Assembly: GCF_001640805.2 (NCBI RefSeq)
Contig: NC_066845.1
Location: 25,078,171-25,142,170, forward strand
Length of the DNA: 64,000 nt
From: Lates calcarifer
Lineage: Eukaryota > Chordata > Actinopteri > Centropomidae
Direction of reading: 5' to 3'
Under the pieces are notes generated by a model that was given only the letters and a program-made list of their open reading frames with translations, was not told the origin of the DNA and ran no database searches. The position numbers were made by a program, and so were the translations under genes. Positions 50,701 through 62,700 of this stretch are shown here, piece after piece. The number at the start of each line of letters is the position of its first letter. Positions within the stretch are counted from its first letter, which is position 1.

Positions 50701-53700
50701 GATGAGCTTCCTAATGGTCAAACTCTTCTGTTTTATGTTCCCCGCACATACATTGAATTGTAATTATTGGTTTAATTACCTCTTTGTCGTTACATGAAGG
50801 GCACATTTTACACACTGTATTCACTGTGGTCAGATTGACTTATTGAGGGGTGAGCAGGGCCAAGGGCCACAGGTTGACACCCACCTAACATTGGTTTGTC
50901 CTTGGTTACAGCGAGAAAATTTATGCATCGTTTTCAACAATTACTACGTCTTAATTAAAGTGTCTTTAAAACTAATTAAGACTTAAAACCTCAAAGAAAA
51001 ACCTCCTGCTTCCAAGTTTCCATGCTTTCATATTGGCTGAGGGAAGGAAGAAGGAGACAAAGGAAAGATGCAAAAGTATGAAAGAAGGAGAAAAGGAAGA
51101 AAAGAAAAAACAGAAATGAAACAAAGGGAGACAAAAGAATAAAAGATTAAAAAAATCCCAGTCACAGCACCTCTCAATAAATTCATACTGGACTTAATCC
51201 ACTGCATTTATGTGCAACAGACTCTTTATCTGACTCTTCTCTTTCACTCATTTTGCAAATCCTGTTTTGGATTTAGTCCATTTAGTTGTGTATATTTAAA
51301 TTGTGCATTACTGTTTGTGTTGCACTTATGTTCTCTTACTTTGCACATTATCTGTTCATCTTTTGTTTCCTGCCCACCTACCTCCTACCTCTAAATCATA
51401 GTAGACATATTGTATTAGATGTAGTTACTGCCATATCACTTTTGGGATTTTTCTACCTTCTTTCTTGGGAAATAAATTCCAACTCTCCCAGCCAAGTAGA
51501 TTTGTAGAAAGGCAAAGCTCCTGTGAACATTTTCATGGATTTAACAGCTGAAGTGGCTGCTATAGTACACAGACTTACCAGCACAATTATCCAGCATGTG
51601 GCTGGTGTTAATGTCCAACTGTGGTTGTGGTACAAAGCACAAACACTGTACAGTATTTTACTCCCCAGCACTCAATCTGCTGCCACTGACGAGCTGTGAG
51701 CTGACTGTTGTTGTCCTTGTTTCAGGTCTGGAAGCGTTTCTGCTGACTGGTTCGAGATTTACTCATTTGTGAAGAACCTCACCGACAGGTTTGTGAGGTG
51801 AGTATGAAGTCACCAGTGTCAAAATCATGTATTCTCTGGAAAAATGTGAAAAAATAATCTAATGTAATCGCAGTGAGAGTCAGGAAGAGTTTCTTAATGC
51901 TGTGTTTTGAAATAAGATAAAACATGAAGTGAAAATTAAACTGCCGAAACTTGACTTGCAGATATTGCATGGAGCGGAGGCAAACAATGATTCAGTGTTG
52001 ATAGCAACAAGAGAGTTCTATCAGAACACGTACACTAAATCAATAAAAGCACAAATATGCAGTAAATATAACGTCAGCTTGCTTGTTTTATGGGATAAAT
52101 GTCTGACGACATCAGGTGCAGCCTGTTGCACAGATGTAAACGACTTCCCACCTGTTTCACAAACTATCATTTTGCAAAATGCACGGCGTCCTTTTTGTGC
52201 ATAATTCATTAAAAAAGACAAAACCGGAGAGACCGGCTTGAAACGTTCAGCTTGCATAACGTTTGAGTCAAACGGCGCCTGCCAGCACAGTACAGACGGT
52301 AGCGACCCAGCCAGAATGAAGTGGTTGGTTGAAGAAAATAGCAAAGGCACCAGGTGGGAGTGGGTGGCAGAGAGGAGCAGTCTTCTGGGCTGTGAGAATG
52401 GCCATTTGCACCGGGGGGGTCCGGCTCCACACTTATCCCCTGCTTCCACCACAGAACGGCTGACAGGCAGACAATGTACAGTAAAGCAAAAGAACACTGG
52501 AAGGCGACGAGGACAATCTGCTAAACAATGCTCGCTCACCAAGAGCACTTCTGTTCCGCCATGTGGAGCAAACTGGACTACTTCTTCAACCCCCCCACCC
52601 CCATTCCTCTCAGAGAAAACCACCCTCTGATTTGTCCTTGGCATCACTGTCTCTTTATCCCAAGTCTTTCTTAGAAATAGAAAATATCTCCACACCACTG
52701 AAGAAGTAACGTATACAATCATAAGCTCTGCCGAAAGCCTAAAGTTCGACGTCAAGTCGCCGCCCACGATTTCTAAACCGTGACTTGAGCGTGGTTAGTT
52801 TTTAGTCCACATATGACTGAAAGTTACAGACAGGATGTGGATGTATACGGCTGCTACCGATCCCTGCCAAATTTGGCCGTGTGGCTTTAAAGATTGTGCT
52901 AATGTTTGCGGGGGAGGATCGCGACTGGGCCATGTGTCATGTGGGTGAGAAATATCAGCACCTCTCCTTATGCTCCGAAGGCTTCAGATCTCTGAAGGAA
53001 ACACTTGTGCGCTTAATTATCAGAAGTTTAACTCGCTCTGTGGGATGGCATCCGTGTGCTTTATGTTTGTAACAGAGGTGGGAAGTAACTGTGTACATGA
53101 ACTCAAGTCCTGTACTTCAGGATTTTACTGGCATACTCCATGTACTTGGCCTCCACTCAGTACTTTTTACTCCTCTACATTCACCTGATGGATGGAGCTG
53201 CTGGGTGCTTAGAGCATTTTAGACTTAATGAGGTTTTCTAATCTCAGAGTTTCTCTCTGTATCCCAGCTCTGATAACATTTAAAATCAGTGTATCTCATC
53301 ATGCAGAGCTGACTGAGACACCAGACTTCTTCTTAACACTGTGCAAATCATAATTAAACTGTGACTTAAGGTCAATCAGTCATGTTTATTACACTTGAGA
53401 TAAAACTAGAAAATGCGTCTTTTAATGGGTAAAAATCCTTAATTGAATTTAATTAATGAACTTTGAGTAACAGCGTTGTTTCATCTTGATGATACAGTGA
53501 TTTTAGTGTTTTTAATTGATCTGTAGAGGAGCATGTCGTCCTTCAACTGAGCTAAAAAAATTAGACATACAAGGTTTCTCCATCTCAGAAAGTCTGGGGT
53601 GTGTACTTCAGTACTTTCTGAGTGTTGACCAAAATCTGTCTGTAGAGTGTTGAGAGCTGGCATTGATTTTTCTTTAGTCTAGAAGTTGTTGTGCAACAGT

Positions 53701-56700
53701 TTTTTGTTAACCAGCAGTAAAGACATGTTTTATGACTTTACTAAAAATCTTTTATGACTTTTGTAAGAAGAATATTAATATTGATTTAAAATAAGGTGCT
53801 GAAAAAGTATTGTTGTAGTTTTGATACCAAAAACCGAGGGATTTTATCATCACTGATGTTTTAGAAATTTCACATGACGATGTCAAAAATGATAAATAAT
53901 GATAATAAATCTTGGTTAGCGATGTAGAAATGTACATTTAGTACATGCTTGTATTTTATTCAGGTAAAATCACAGGACTTTTTATTATAGATTTAATGTA
54001 TTTAAAGGATTTGACTGCGCTGTAACAGCTGCAGACTGAACACAAGGCTGTAAAGTCCCTTTTTTCTCCAGGAGGAAGTTTTACATTTTCCTCCTCTTTG
54101 CACTGATTTAGTTTTAACACATTTCAGCTGGATATTTATTCAGAAACCAGCTGTGTTGTTGAATGTAAACTGTGCTGCTTGTACAGAGAGGATTCAGTCA
54201 GAGACTCATCAGAGTGTCCAGTGTCCGTTCACAGCCTTTAACAGTCACAGGTACAAAGTACATATATATAGGGACAGGATGTGTGTGTGTGTGTGTTTAC
54301 GTATGAGTCATCATCACAACATGTTTCCTGTATGCAGATTGATTAATCACTTCCTCCAGCCTCACAGAAGCTTAAGTCACACACTAATATTAGTTGACAT
54401 TAAAAGAGCCCCTTCTGTTTGCTTCAGTATTTATGCCTCTTTAATTCTCCCGAACTAAACTCAACTCATGTAAAAGCTTTATATAAAACTGTCGCTCACT
54501 CTGACTCCTTTATAGCCACACTGAGTGTATTACATGTCATGCTGTGTGGGTGGTGGTTGTTTGATAAAGACGATGAAGGACAGAAGTGATGATTTTATGG
54601 AGGAAGGAACAGAAAGTGGATGTAGTTGTGAATCGTTGTGTTTCTTTCAAACAGGAGGCTGCACCAGTCTAAGATCCTGTCGATTAACTGAGCATTTCTG
54701 ATGAATAACATTTGGATTCTTGTTCTTTTTGTCTTGTTTCACCTCAGCCCCAGAATGAGAGTCTCCTTCATTGTTTTCTCAGCCAGAGCAACAGTCCTGC
54801 TGCCTCTGACCGGAGACAGGTACCCACTCTGAAAAGAGCTCACACTGTTATTTTATCATAGTGCTGCTGTCCTACATACAACACTTCTCATGGTCTAAAT
54901 GTGCCTTAAGATTTCTGTCATTTTAGGCGTCAAAGAAAATGGCAGTTTTGTCTTCTTTTGTTGAGTCTTTGCCATTAGTTTGGATATTTTTGTGTAATTG
55001 TGATGAAGTAAATCAACCAATTTCTTGAAATTAAAATCTAAACATCTGTTTAATATGATATCAACACACTTTCCAAAACTGTTAAATAGCATGCATTTTA
55101 TTACAGTATTTATATTATACTGTATATTTGACCTTCATGTGTCTGCATGCTATAAAAATATTCTGTTGATTTGTGTTTATAATTATAACCTAACATTAGG
55201 GCTGGGGTTAAAAAGTCAGCTGGTTCTCTTCCTGTCAACAAAAACCTTTGAGTCTTTCTGGATAAACAACTTCTCTTTTCATCTGTATTACAAAATGTTA
55301 ATGTTTCTAATCGGAACTCGTGGCCATAAGCACAACCAGAACCACAAATTTCCTCCACAACACACAGACTTAATGAGGTGTTAATGCTGCTGAAACCAGC
55401 AGTGTGGGGAAAAATCAGCAGACTAAGAATTCTGATTTGATTTCAGTTGGATAGAAGTGCACATTAAAAAAAATGTCAATCATTTACTTTCTGTGTGTTT
55501 TAAGATCCAAGATAGAGGAGGGTCTGAAGCGCCTGCGGGAAGTGAAACCAGCAGGTGAAACATACATGCATGAAGGAATAAAAGAGGTCAGTGCAGCTAC
55601 AGCTCTGCAGCTCTTCACAGATAATCCAACGCTTGTGAAACTGGGATCTGATGAGATGTTTGTCGTTTGTTTGAACTCGAAGGCCTCAGCTCAGATACAG
55701 AAACAGGAGGTGATGTCCTCCAGCATCATCCTGGCTTTGACAGACGGGAAACTCGAAGTTTACGTTCACGAGCTCACAGTGAAAGAGGTCAGTTTCATAT
55801 CGTCAAACAGTTGAATGCGCTGGATTCTGTTTCACAGTGTCTTTTTCTTTTTATTTCAACCTGTTGTGCATCTCTCGCAGGCCGAGGAGGCGAGGAAATA
55901 TGGCGCTCGTGTTTACTGTGTGGGTATAAAGGACTTTGACGAGCAGCAGGTAAGAGAGCTTTAGTCTTAATCTGCAGCAGTCAAACACCAGACAAGTCTG
56001 TCACTGAATGTGTGCTCAGTGATTAGGATTTTAACATGAGACACGTTGCTGTGTTGGAAGTGTGACAAGGCAGGTAAACACTTGTAACATCATCACTGAT
56101 ACCTGTGTGGAAAAGCCAGGTCTTAAAGAGACATTCCACCTAAAAATCTTCTCAGTATTAAGCTCTCACTTCTTGAACAGCAGCTGTGAAAAGGTGGTAA
56201 ATATACCAGAGAACAGAGGCTTTAGATATAATCCACTTTTCAGATGTTGATCTGCAGGATGCTCCAGATGTTTTGACAAAATAATCAGGGACAGCAATGT
56301 CTGCATATTTAGAATTTTTAAGATTTTGTTTTTTGGCATTTGTGAGTGAGGTGTGAGATGCGATGAAGATCGAGCAGGCTTCCCACAGGTCTTTGAAATT
56401 CTCAAAGGTTTGTGAATTTAAGAAAAAAATCAAGACACTGAAAGTAGACAGAAAAATTCGTTGTGTCGGGTCTTTGGATCTGAGGGAACTAGGCCTTGAA
56501 AGTCATTGAAAATTGCATCAGTTAGGTAAAAACAAATGACTTATGACAACTCAGCTATGTTAGTTACATTACACAAACAAATGCCAAATATACTTTTAGA
56601 AGACTTAAAGTGCAAACTGTGGAGTAACAGCATCATTTTCATGCCATGTTAAATCTGTTATTGGTCAATCACAGTTTAATCTGTTTAGAGATCAGATTGA

Positions 56701-59700
56701 GTTTGCGCTCATCTCGTGACTCTGAGCTGCACCAAAGTCAGAATTTTCCTCCTTGTGTCAGTGGTGTCTGTAGTTTACTGTATCTCTTCCAACATGGTGG
56801 CCTGTCCCTTGTAACCATTGGTAACCGTCCTGTGATGAGCTCTTATTAAGTCATAAACAAAGGCAATATTGCTCCCAGTTTGTGCTGCAATGATTTTTTT
56901 TTATGGTTGAGCAAAGTGTTTGCCACAGTCATGCCATCTGCTATGTCTCCTCCTGCCCATGATATGAAAGGAAAGACAGTGCTCAGTCATAAAGAGGAAA
57001 ACAGAAAAAGAAGAAAGCAGCATTAAATCAGCAGTACTTCGTGTTTACTCCGCTCTTTGATGTGACCAACAGCTTGCTGATATTGCGGACACCAAGGACC
57101 AAGTGTTTCCTGTCAAAGATGGCTTCCATGCACTCAAAGGCATTGTCAATTCTGTAAGTTCACCTGCTTTCTCTTTGCCTGTGTGTGTGTGTGAGTGTGT
57201 GTCAGTTGAGGTTTGCTGTTGATGCACAAGTTTCAGCTGAAATCTTTTTGAGGGTTTATGCTGCTTTTAGACATGAGTGAAGGTGGTAACACGGTGCAGG
57301 CTGTTGGTACATTTGGGAATCAGGTGGGTAAAAAAATGTTTCCTGTCTTGACTTCATCGAAGTTCATCACAAATTAAAGCAAAACCTCAGTGAACTTCCT
57401 GCTACGCTGCACGGAAAATGTCTGTGGAAAAGCTGCTGGTTGTGTCCTCAGTTTGTAGACGGAGGAGGAAATGTCTTAGCCGCTCTATAGCAAATTAGAC
57501 AGTGGAGTGGGAGCAGCTTGACAGTTAGTCACTGTCCATATGACATCCTCTTCACAGTGTTTTATTGTGTTGAGTGTCAGAACTCTCAGAGCTGCAGCAG
57601 CGCTTCCATACAATTAAATTCAATTTTTTACTTCAGGTGACAACTTCAGAATAAAAGCTTGTAACTGGTCATCTTGTCAGTGTAATGCTCTAATCAGTGA
57701 ATAGCTGTCCGAGAGTAAAGAGTCCCTTCAACTGTGTTTATATGAAGTTTCCCATGCAGCCTCCTTGTCTCCTGCCAGCCAATTAGTGATACTTTCCGTT
57801 TGCTGCAGCTTTCAGTCTGAACGCTGTCAGCCAAGGCGGGGGTTTGTATGGCAACGTTTTTTACATGAATGTGAGCCCAGAGCCCTGCGGAGCACTCTGA
57901 CCTGAGCTGGACTTACATCTGTGTCAGAGCCGACAAGGCCAGCAGTGTTTAGTTAAAGACAGAGCTGTCAGACATGCAGCTGAAAGGAGGCAAAGCCAAA
58001 GGGTGTGACTTGTTTCTGTTGTGTGATGCAAAGTACAACAAAGCAGCTTTGAGAATGACTGTCATGTAAAGGAGGGTCTGAAACCGTGGCTCTCAGTCTG
58101 CGTCTCACAAACCACAAGAGGAACGGCTTCAAACAGGGATGAGCCAAATCATCCTTCATGTTAAATATGCACTTTAATCTCCCTTCTCCTTTCAGTTTAT
58201 CTTAAACATGAAATCTGTGTCTTTCATTCATTCCAGGTGTGTGACCACCATCATCACAGGTGTCCTAAACTCAGTCTCTGTGATGCATATTGCAGATATC
58301 TGCAGCAAAATTATATAAAAAAAAAAAAGAAAAAAGCAACTGCATTTCATTCAGAGCAGGTGTTATATCTGTCAGGTAATTAAAGTATGAGGAGCTGTGA
58401 CGAGCACCCTCAAAAATGAAGAAGGAAAAAATGACACAGCAGCTCTAACCCAGAATATCACCATCTCTACAGAGCATGTGAATCCAGCTTGTAATAATTA
58501 ACATTAAAATGTGCTTGAAGCCTCTGAAAGGGTGGGTTTGATTATTGATAATTAGGAGCAAATATGCTTTTAATTTGTTTCTGCTGAGCTAAAAAAAATC
58601 TTTATCTGGAGAAGAGCTCGCACACAGCCTTTCTCACAGGGTCGTCCTTCCAATTAAAGTTGTGCATGTATTTTTGCATGCTCTCAAGACACAACGACAC
58701 TTTTCCAAAAATTTTTTAAAGCCTGTACAAGAATGTCCAGCACAACAACAAAAAAGCTCATTCCCTCAGTCCTCGGAGACGGCGAGCACAGTGACGCTTC
58801 CATCGTCCAAATGAAACACGGAGCATTCTTCTGTGATTAGTAATACTGGATTCCTGACTAGTTGGCCTCCTCACTCCTCTGTTGGATTTTGAGGATTTGA
58901 GATCATCTGTGCAGCCTTTTGCTGCAGGATCTACGCTGCCTCTGTGACCAGCATGACAGAACTCACACAGAGAGCTCGCTGAAGTTGGGTTTCTGCACCC
59001 GCTCAGGCCGTTTAGTTTTTGTTTTTTCTGTGCTACACTGGCCCTTTGTTGTCTGAGCTGCTGGCCTTTTGGGAAAACCCCAAATTGCAGCATAGCCACA
59101 TCGTTATTATTAACTTCATTTAGCTACTGAGCACATCCTGCTGAGTTTAGCAACCTGTGCAGAATCGCAGACATCAAGATGCTCGGATGTTATCTTGCGA
59201 CCCATTCCTGTTAAATAATGTATGACAGAAATGCCCCCATGAACCTTTCCACCTAATTATTTCCACAAAATGACTAAACCGCCCTCATCCTTTCTGAAAC
59301 CTCACAAGTTACGACACTGGCTGAGATATTTGGATGACTCTGGATATTTGGACGACTGCCTCCTTTTCCCCCTGCAGCCTGTAAATAATGTTTGTCACTG
59401 GATCCCAGAGAAATGAAGAGCTGCTGTTTGAGTTCAACTTAACGGAGGCCTCTAATCTCTATGTTCAGAGCTTATATTTTAATATCTCCAAACCGCTGGG
59501 ATCTAACTCTTACAAATGACTTCATTTACCCAAATTTCTTTAATAAGCACTGTATTTTGCTGTGTTTAAGAGTAAGTGCTGCTGGTCCAAATGGCAGATT
59601 TCTCATTTTGGAGCAGGGCTGTTTCTACATCTCTTCTCTTAATGGGAAAACGATGTCATTCCTCGGGTCCTCCCATCATTTTAAGCTCAGACAGGCAAAC

Positions 59701-62700
59701 AGTCAATTTTGTTTTATTCTCTTTTTTTTCCCCCCTCTTCTTTTTTCTCGGGCATTGCCAAGGAAGTAATTAGACGGGGAAAATAGTGGCACAGAGGAAC
59801 AGCAGCAGATCCTTTTCCTCCCAGCTGTCATCTGCAAGCCTCTCCCCTTTTAACGGTTCCATATCAAACCATCGTATTTAATAAGGCCGCTGTAAACACT
59901 TCCCCCTTCCACTCCTCAGATTGAAGTTTCACCCAACATCAAATGAAAGGTTCAAGTGTCCTATATTGCGGTTAATATGCTTCTTTTTACTGACTGTGTA
60001 CTGGGATTTGCATAGTTTGTCCTTTGTTGATTTATTGAATCATAGCGGATAATGCAGCTTCATGACAGTGGGCTCACACAGGCCTCTTTATATGGTAATG
60101 CAGGATCCCGGAGGTTTTTAATAGAACTGAGAAATGGAATAGTCTTGCATAATTTTCCCATAAAGGCTGACACAGCTGCCGTTTCTCCCTCCTGTTCTCC
60201 TCACCGCTGATATTCAGTGCTCTCCTTTAGCCGCCAGGCCCCGATCAGGAGCGAGACATTTCTCAGGTGTTGCACCCTAATCTGTTTTCTAAACTTGACA
60301 GAGCTGATAACGGCCTGGACTTGATGTATTTATTCTCGGCCCCTCAAGCGATAATGTACCCATTTCATTTTTTCCCTCCATCCTCCAGATATTAAAGCGA
60401 TCGTGCACAGAGATTCTGAGCGTGGAGCCCTCCAGTGTCTGTGTGAACGGTGAGTGGATCCTCCTGGAACTCTGCACGGCTACATTTATCATCTGCAGGA
60501 ATTCCTCTTCTTACTGCACGCTCACAGAACTCAGGACATCTTTCCAAGAATAATTGGAACGATATCTCAGTTTCAAGCAGTGGTGAGGTAGCAAGTCTGC
60601 TCTGAGACAAGGACTAGATCAATGTGGGTAGTTGAAAATCATCTGAGAACTCACAGGCCATCATAGGACGCTCAAACTCAACACTGAGCTGCAGAAAATT
60701 TTAATTATATAAGGTTTTGCAGCTTTTCCGTCCTTTAACACCCACACTTTGGGGGATCAGTGGATCTGAGACTTGTTGGCTTGTGCCTCTTCATCACTGG
60801 TAAAACCCTCAGGCATAAATAACATGCCCAAATACATCATCTTATAACTCAGAGCCCGTTAGAGCCACATTCATAGCTATGGTTTCGTCAAATAACATCA
60901 GGAAAAAGACCAGATAAGCACATGAAGAAACTCTTAACTATATGTTGGTCCCCCCCTCCCAGTCTTATCTGCTGTGTGTTTACATTCCTCAGAGTCCTTC
61001 GACATCGTCCTCAGAGGGAACGGCTTCACCCTCGGCCGCAGCAACGAAGGCGTCGTCTGCAGCTTCATAGTCAACCAGCAAACCTTCAGTAAGTTCTGGA
61101 AACCACCTGTAGTACATCTTGTATTCAGTCCTGGCCACAAGATCAGGTTCCTTACGCTGAATTCAAACCATTCAGTACATCTCTGAGCAGCAAAAACAAT
61201 ATGATATCTGCTTCATTTAATATCATTAATTTAATGGTTAAACTGGAATGTGTGGGTGTTGTTTTGTCAATAAATAAGGCAGGTTTCGTGTGCATCAGGC
61301 CAGGCAAGCGACAGTGTGGAGGATGACAATGGGACAAAAAAGGAAGGACAGAAAACACAATGGCCAACTTGACTGGTATTTCTGGAGATGATTAAATTTA
61401 GTGACACCCTGTAGCTGTAAATGGGTTGTGGAAAAAGCAGTAGCTGCATTTCTACATAATGAAAGTGTGTTGTTATAATTATAATTTGTTGAATACTGAG
61501 GTCAGATCATCGTTTCTCACATGGTAAAAATAGGCCAGACGGGAAGTCCAGAATCATCAAAAATAAATAATGGAAAAAAACCTTGAAAGAGCTGAGACAC
61601 GCACACAACCACAAGCACCGAGCTGCTGCTCTATGAAGACACGATCATGTGCCTGTGCCCACAGTGTTTTTCTTCATTTCATTCAGTCTTAATATAATGA
61701 GGATTTATTTAGTGTCATCTCATGTGAACCAGGCTGCAGGGTGGGCGTCTGCGCCGGCCCGCTGACATTTAACTAAATTGTCCTGAGTGAATCTGGTCTG
61801 TTCGTCACGTCCGGCGATAGTCGCCCTCCGATCTGACTGAAGTTTTCCCCAGAGCCACAAACTTGCTAACTTGCAGAAGCAGACCCTCCACCCTCTTTCC
61901 CCCCGGCAGCTCTGATCTGTGAATGTGTTCATTTCTATTCAGGAGCTCTGAGGATTCATTGTCTTTCATTACATTTTATGCACAAATGAAAAATCAGGAA
62001 ATCTTTTTATTCTTCTTATTTTATTCTTTATTCTGTGTGTGTGTGCTCAGAGGTCAGACACGGCAAAACAAAAGCCCAGTCTGGACATGTCTGTTATCTC
62101 ACAGCAGCTCTATATCTATATGATCTAAATTCAACAGAAGAAAGGAGGCTATGTGGGTCACTGTGCTTCTTATTTTGAGCTTGCAGTCTGTTCTTTTGAA
62201 AAAAAATCCTTTTTCAGGATGCAAACGGGATTTGGCACAAAGAGCCAGTCTTTTCAAGCTCTCATTTGGCCGTGGGATCTGTGGGATCGATGACTGCCAA
62301 TGACAACACTTCCCTCTTTGACAAGTTATTCTTGATTTTTCATCATTTCAACTTGACTAAAATACTTGAGCATATTTTTTTCCCTTTAAAAAAGAGCTTC
62401 ATCCGAATTAGGAAGTGGCCATTAGCAGATGTCTTCCTGTTAGTCCTTTCTCAGTTTAGGCTGTCTCACATTCGCCCACTTGGGGCTATTTATTCCCTTA
62501 TTGGCTTTTGCATGTGTTCAGCCCAGACCTTTTTAACAGTGGGGCACCTTATAATTATGGACAGGCATCATGGCAACTATGGAACACACACCACATATGT
62601 GGAACAGATGCTACAGTCTTCTCCATCACAAAACCAGTTGGAGCCACGAGCAGAGAAGCAAAAAAAAAAAAAAAATTATCAATAATCTAAACGACCTCCA

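Larger units (their letters stand above)
47735..51725 (+). other. antxr2 intron 1
   Basis: 3991 bases. It holds a degraded DNA-transposon segment near 48.04-48.31 kb and a short telomere-like run at 48697-48710. A long purine-rich tract runs from about 51040 to 51150. No other gene is recognised in it. Confidence 0.85.
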
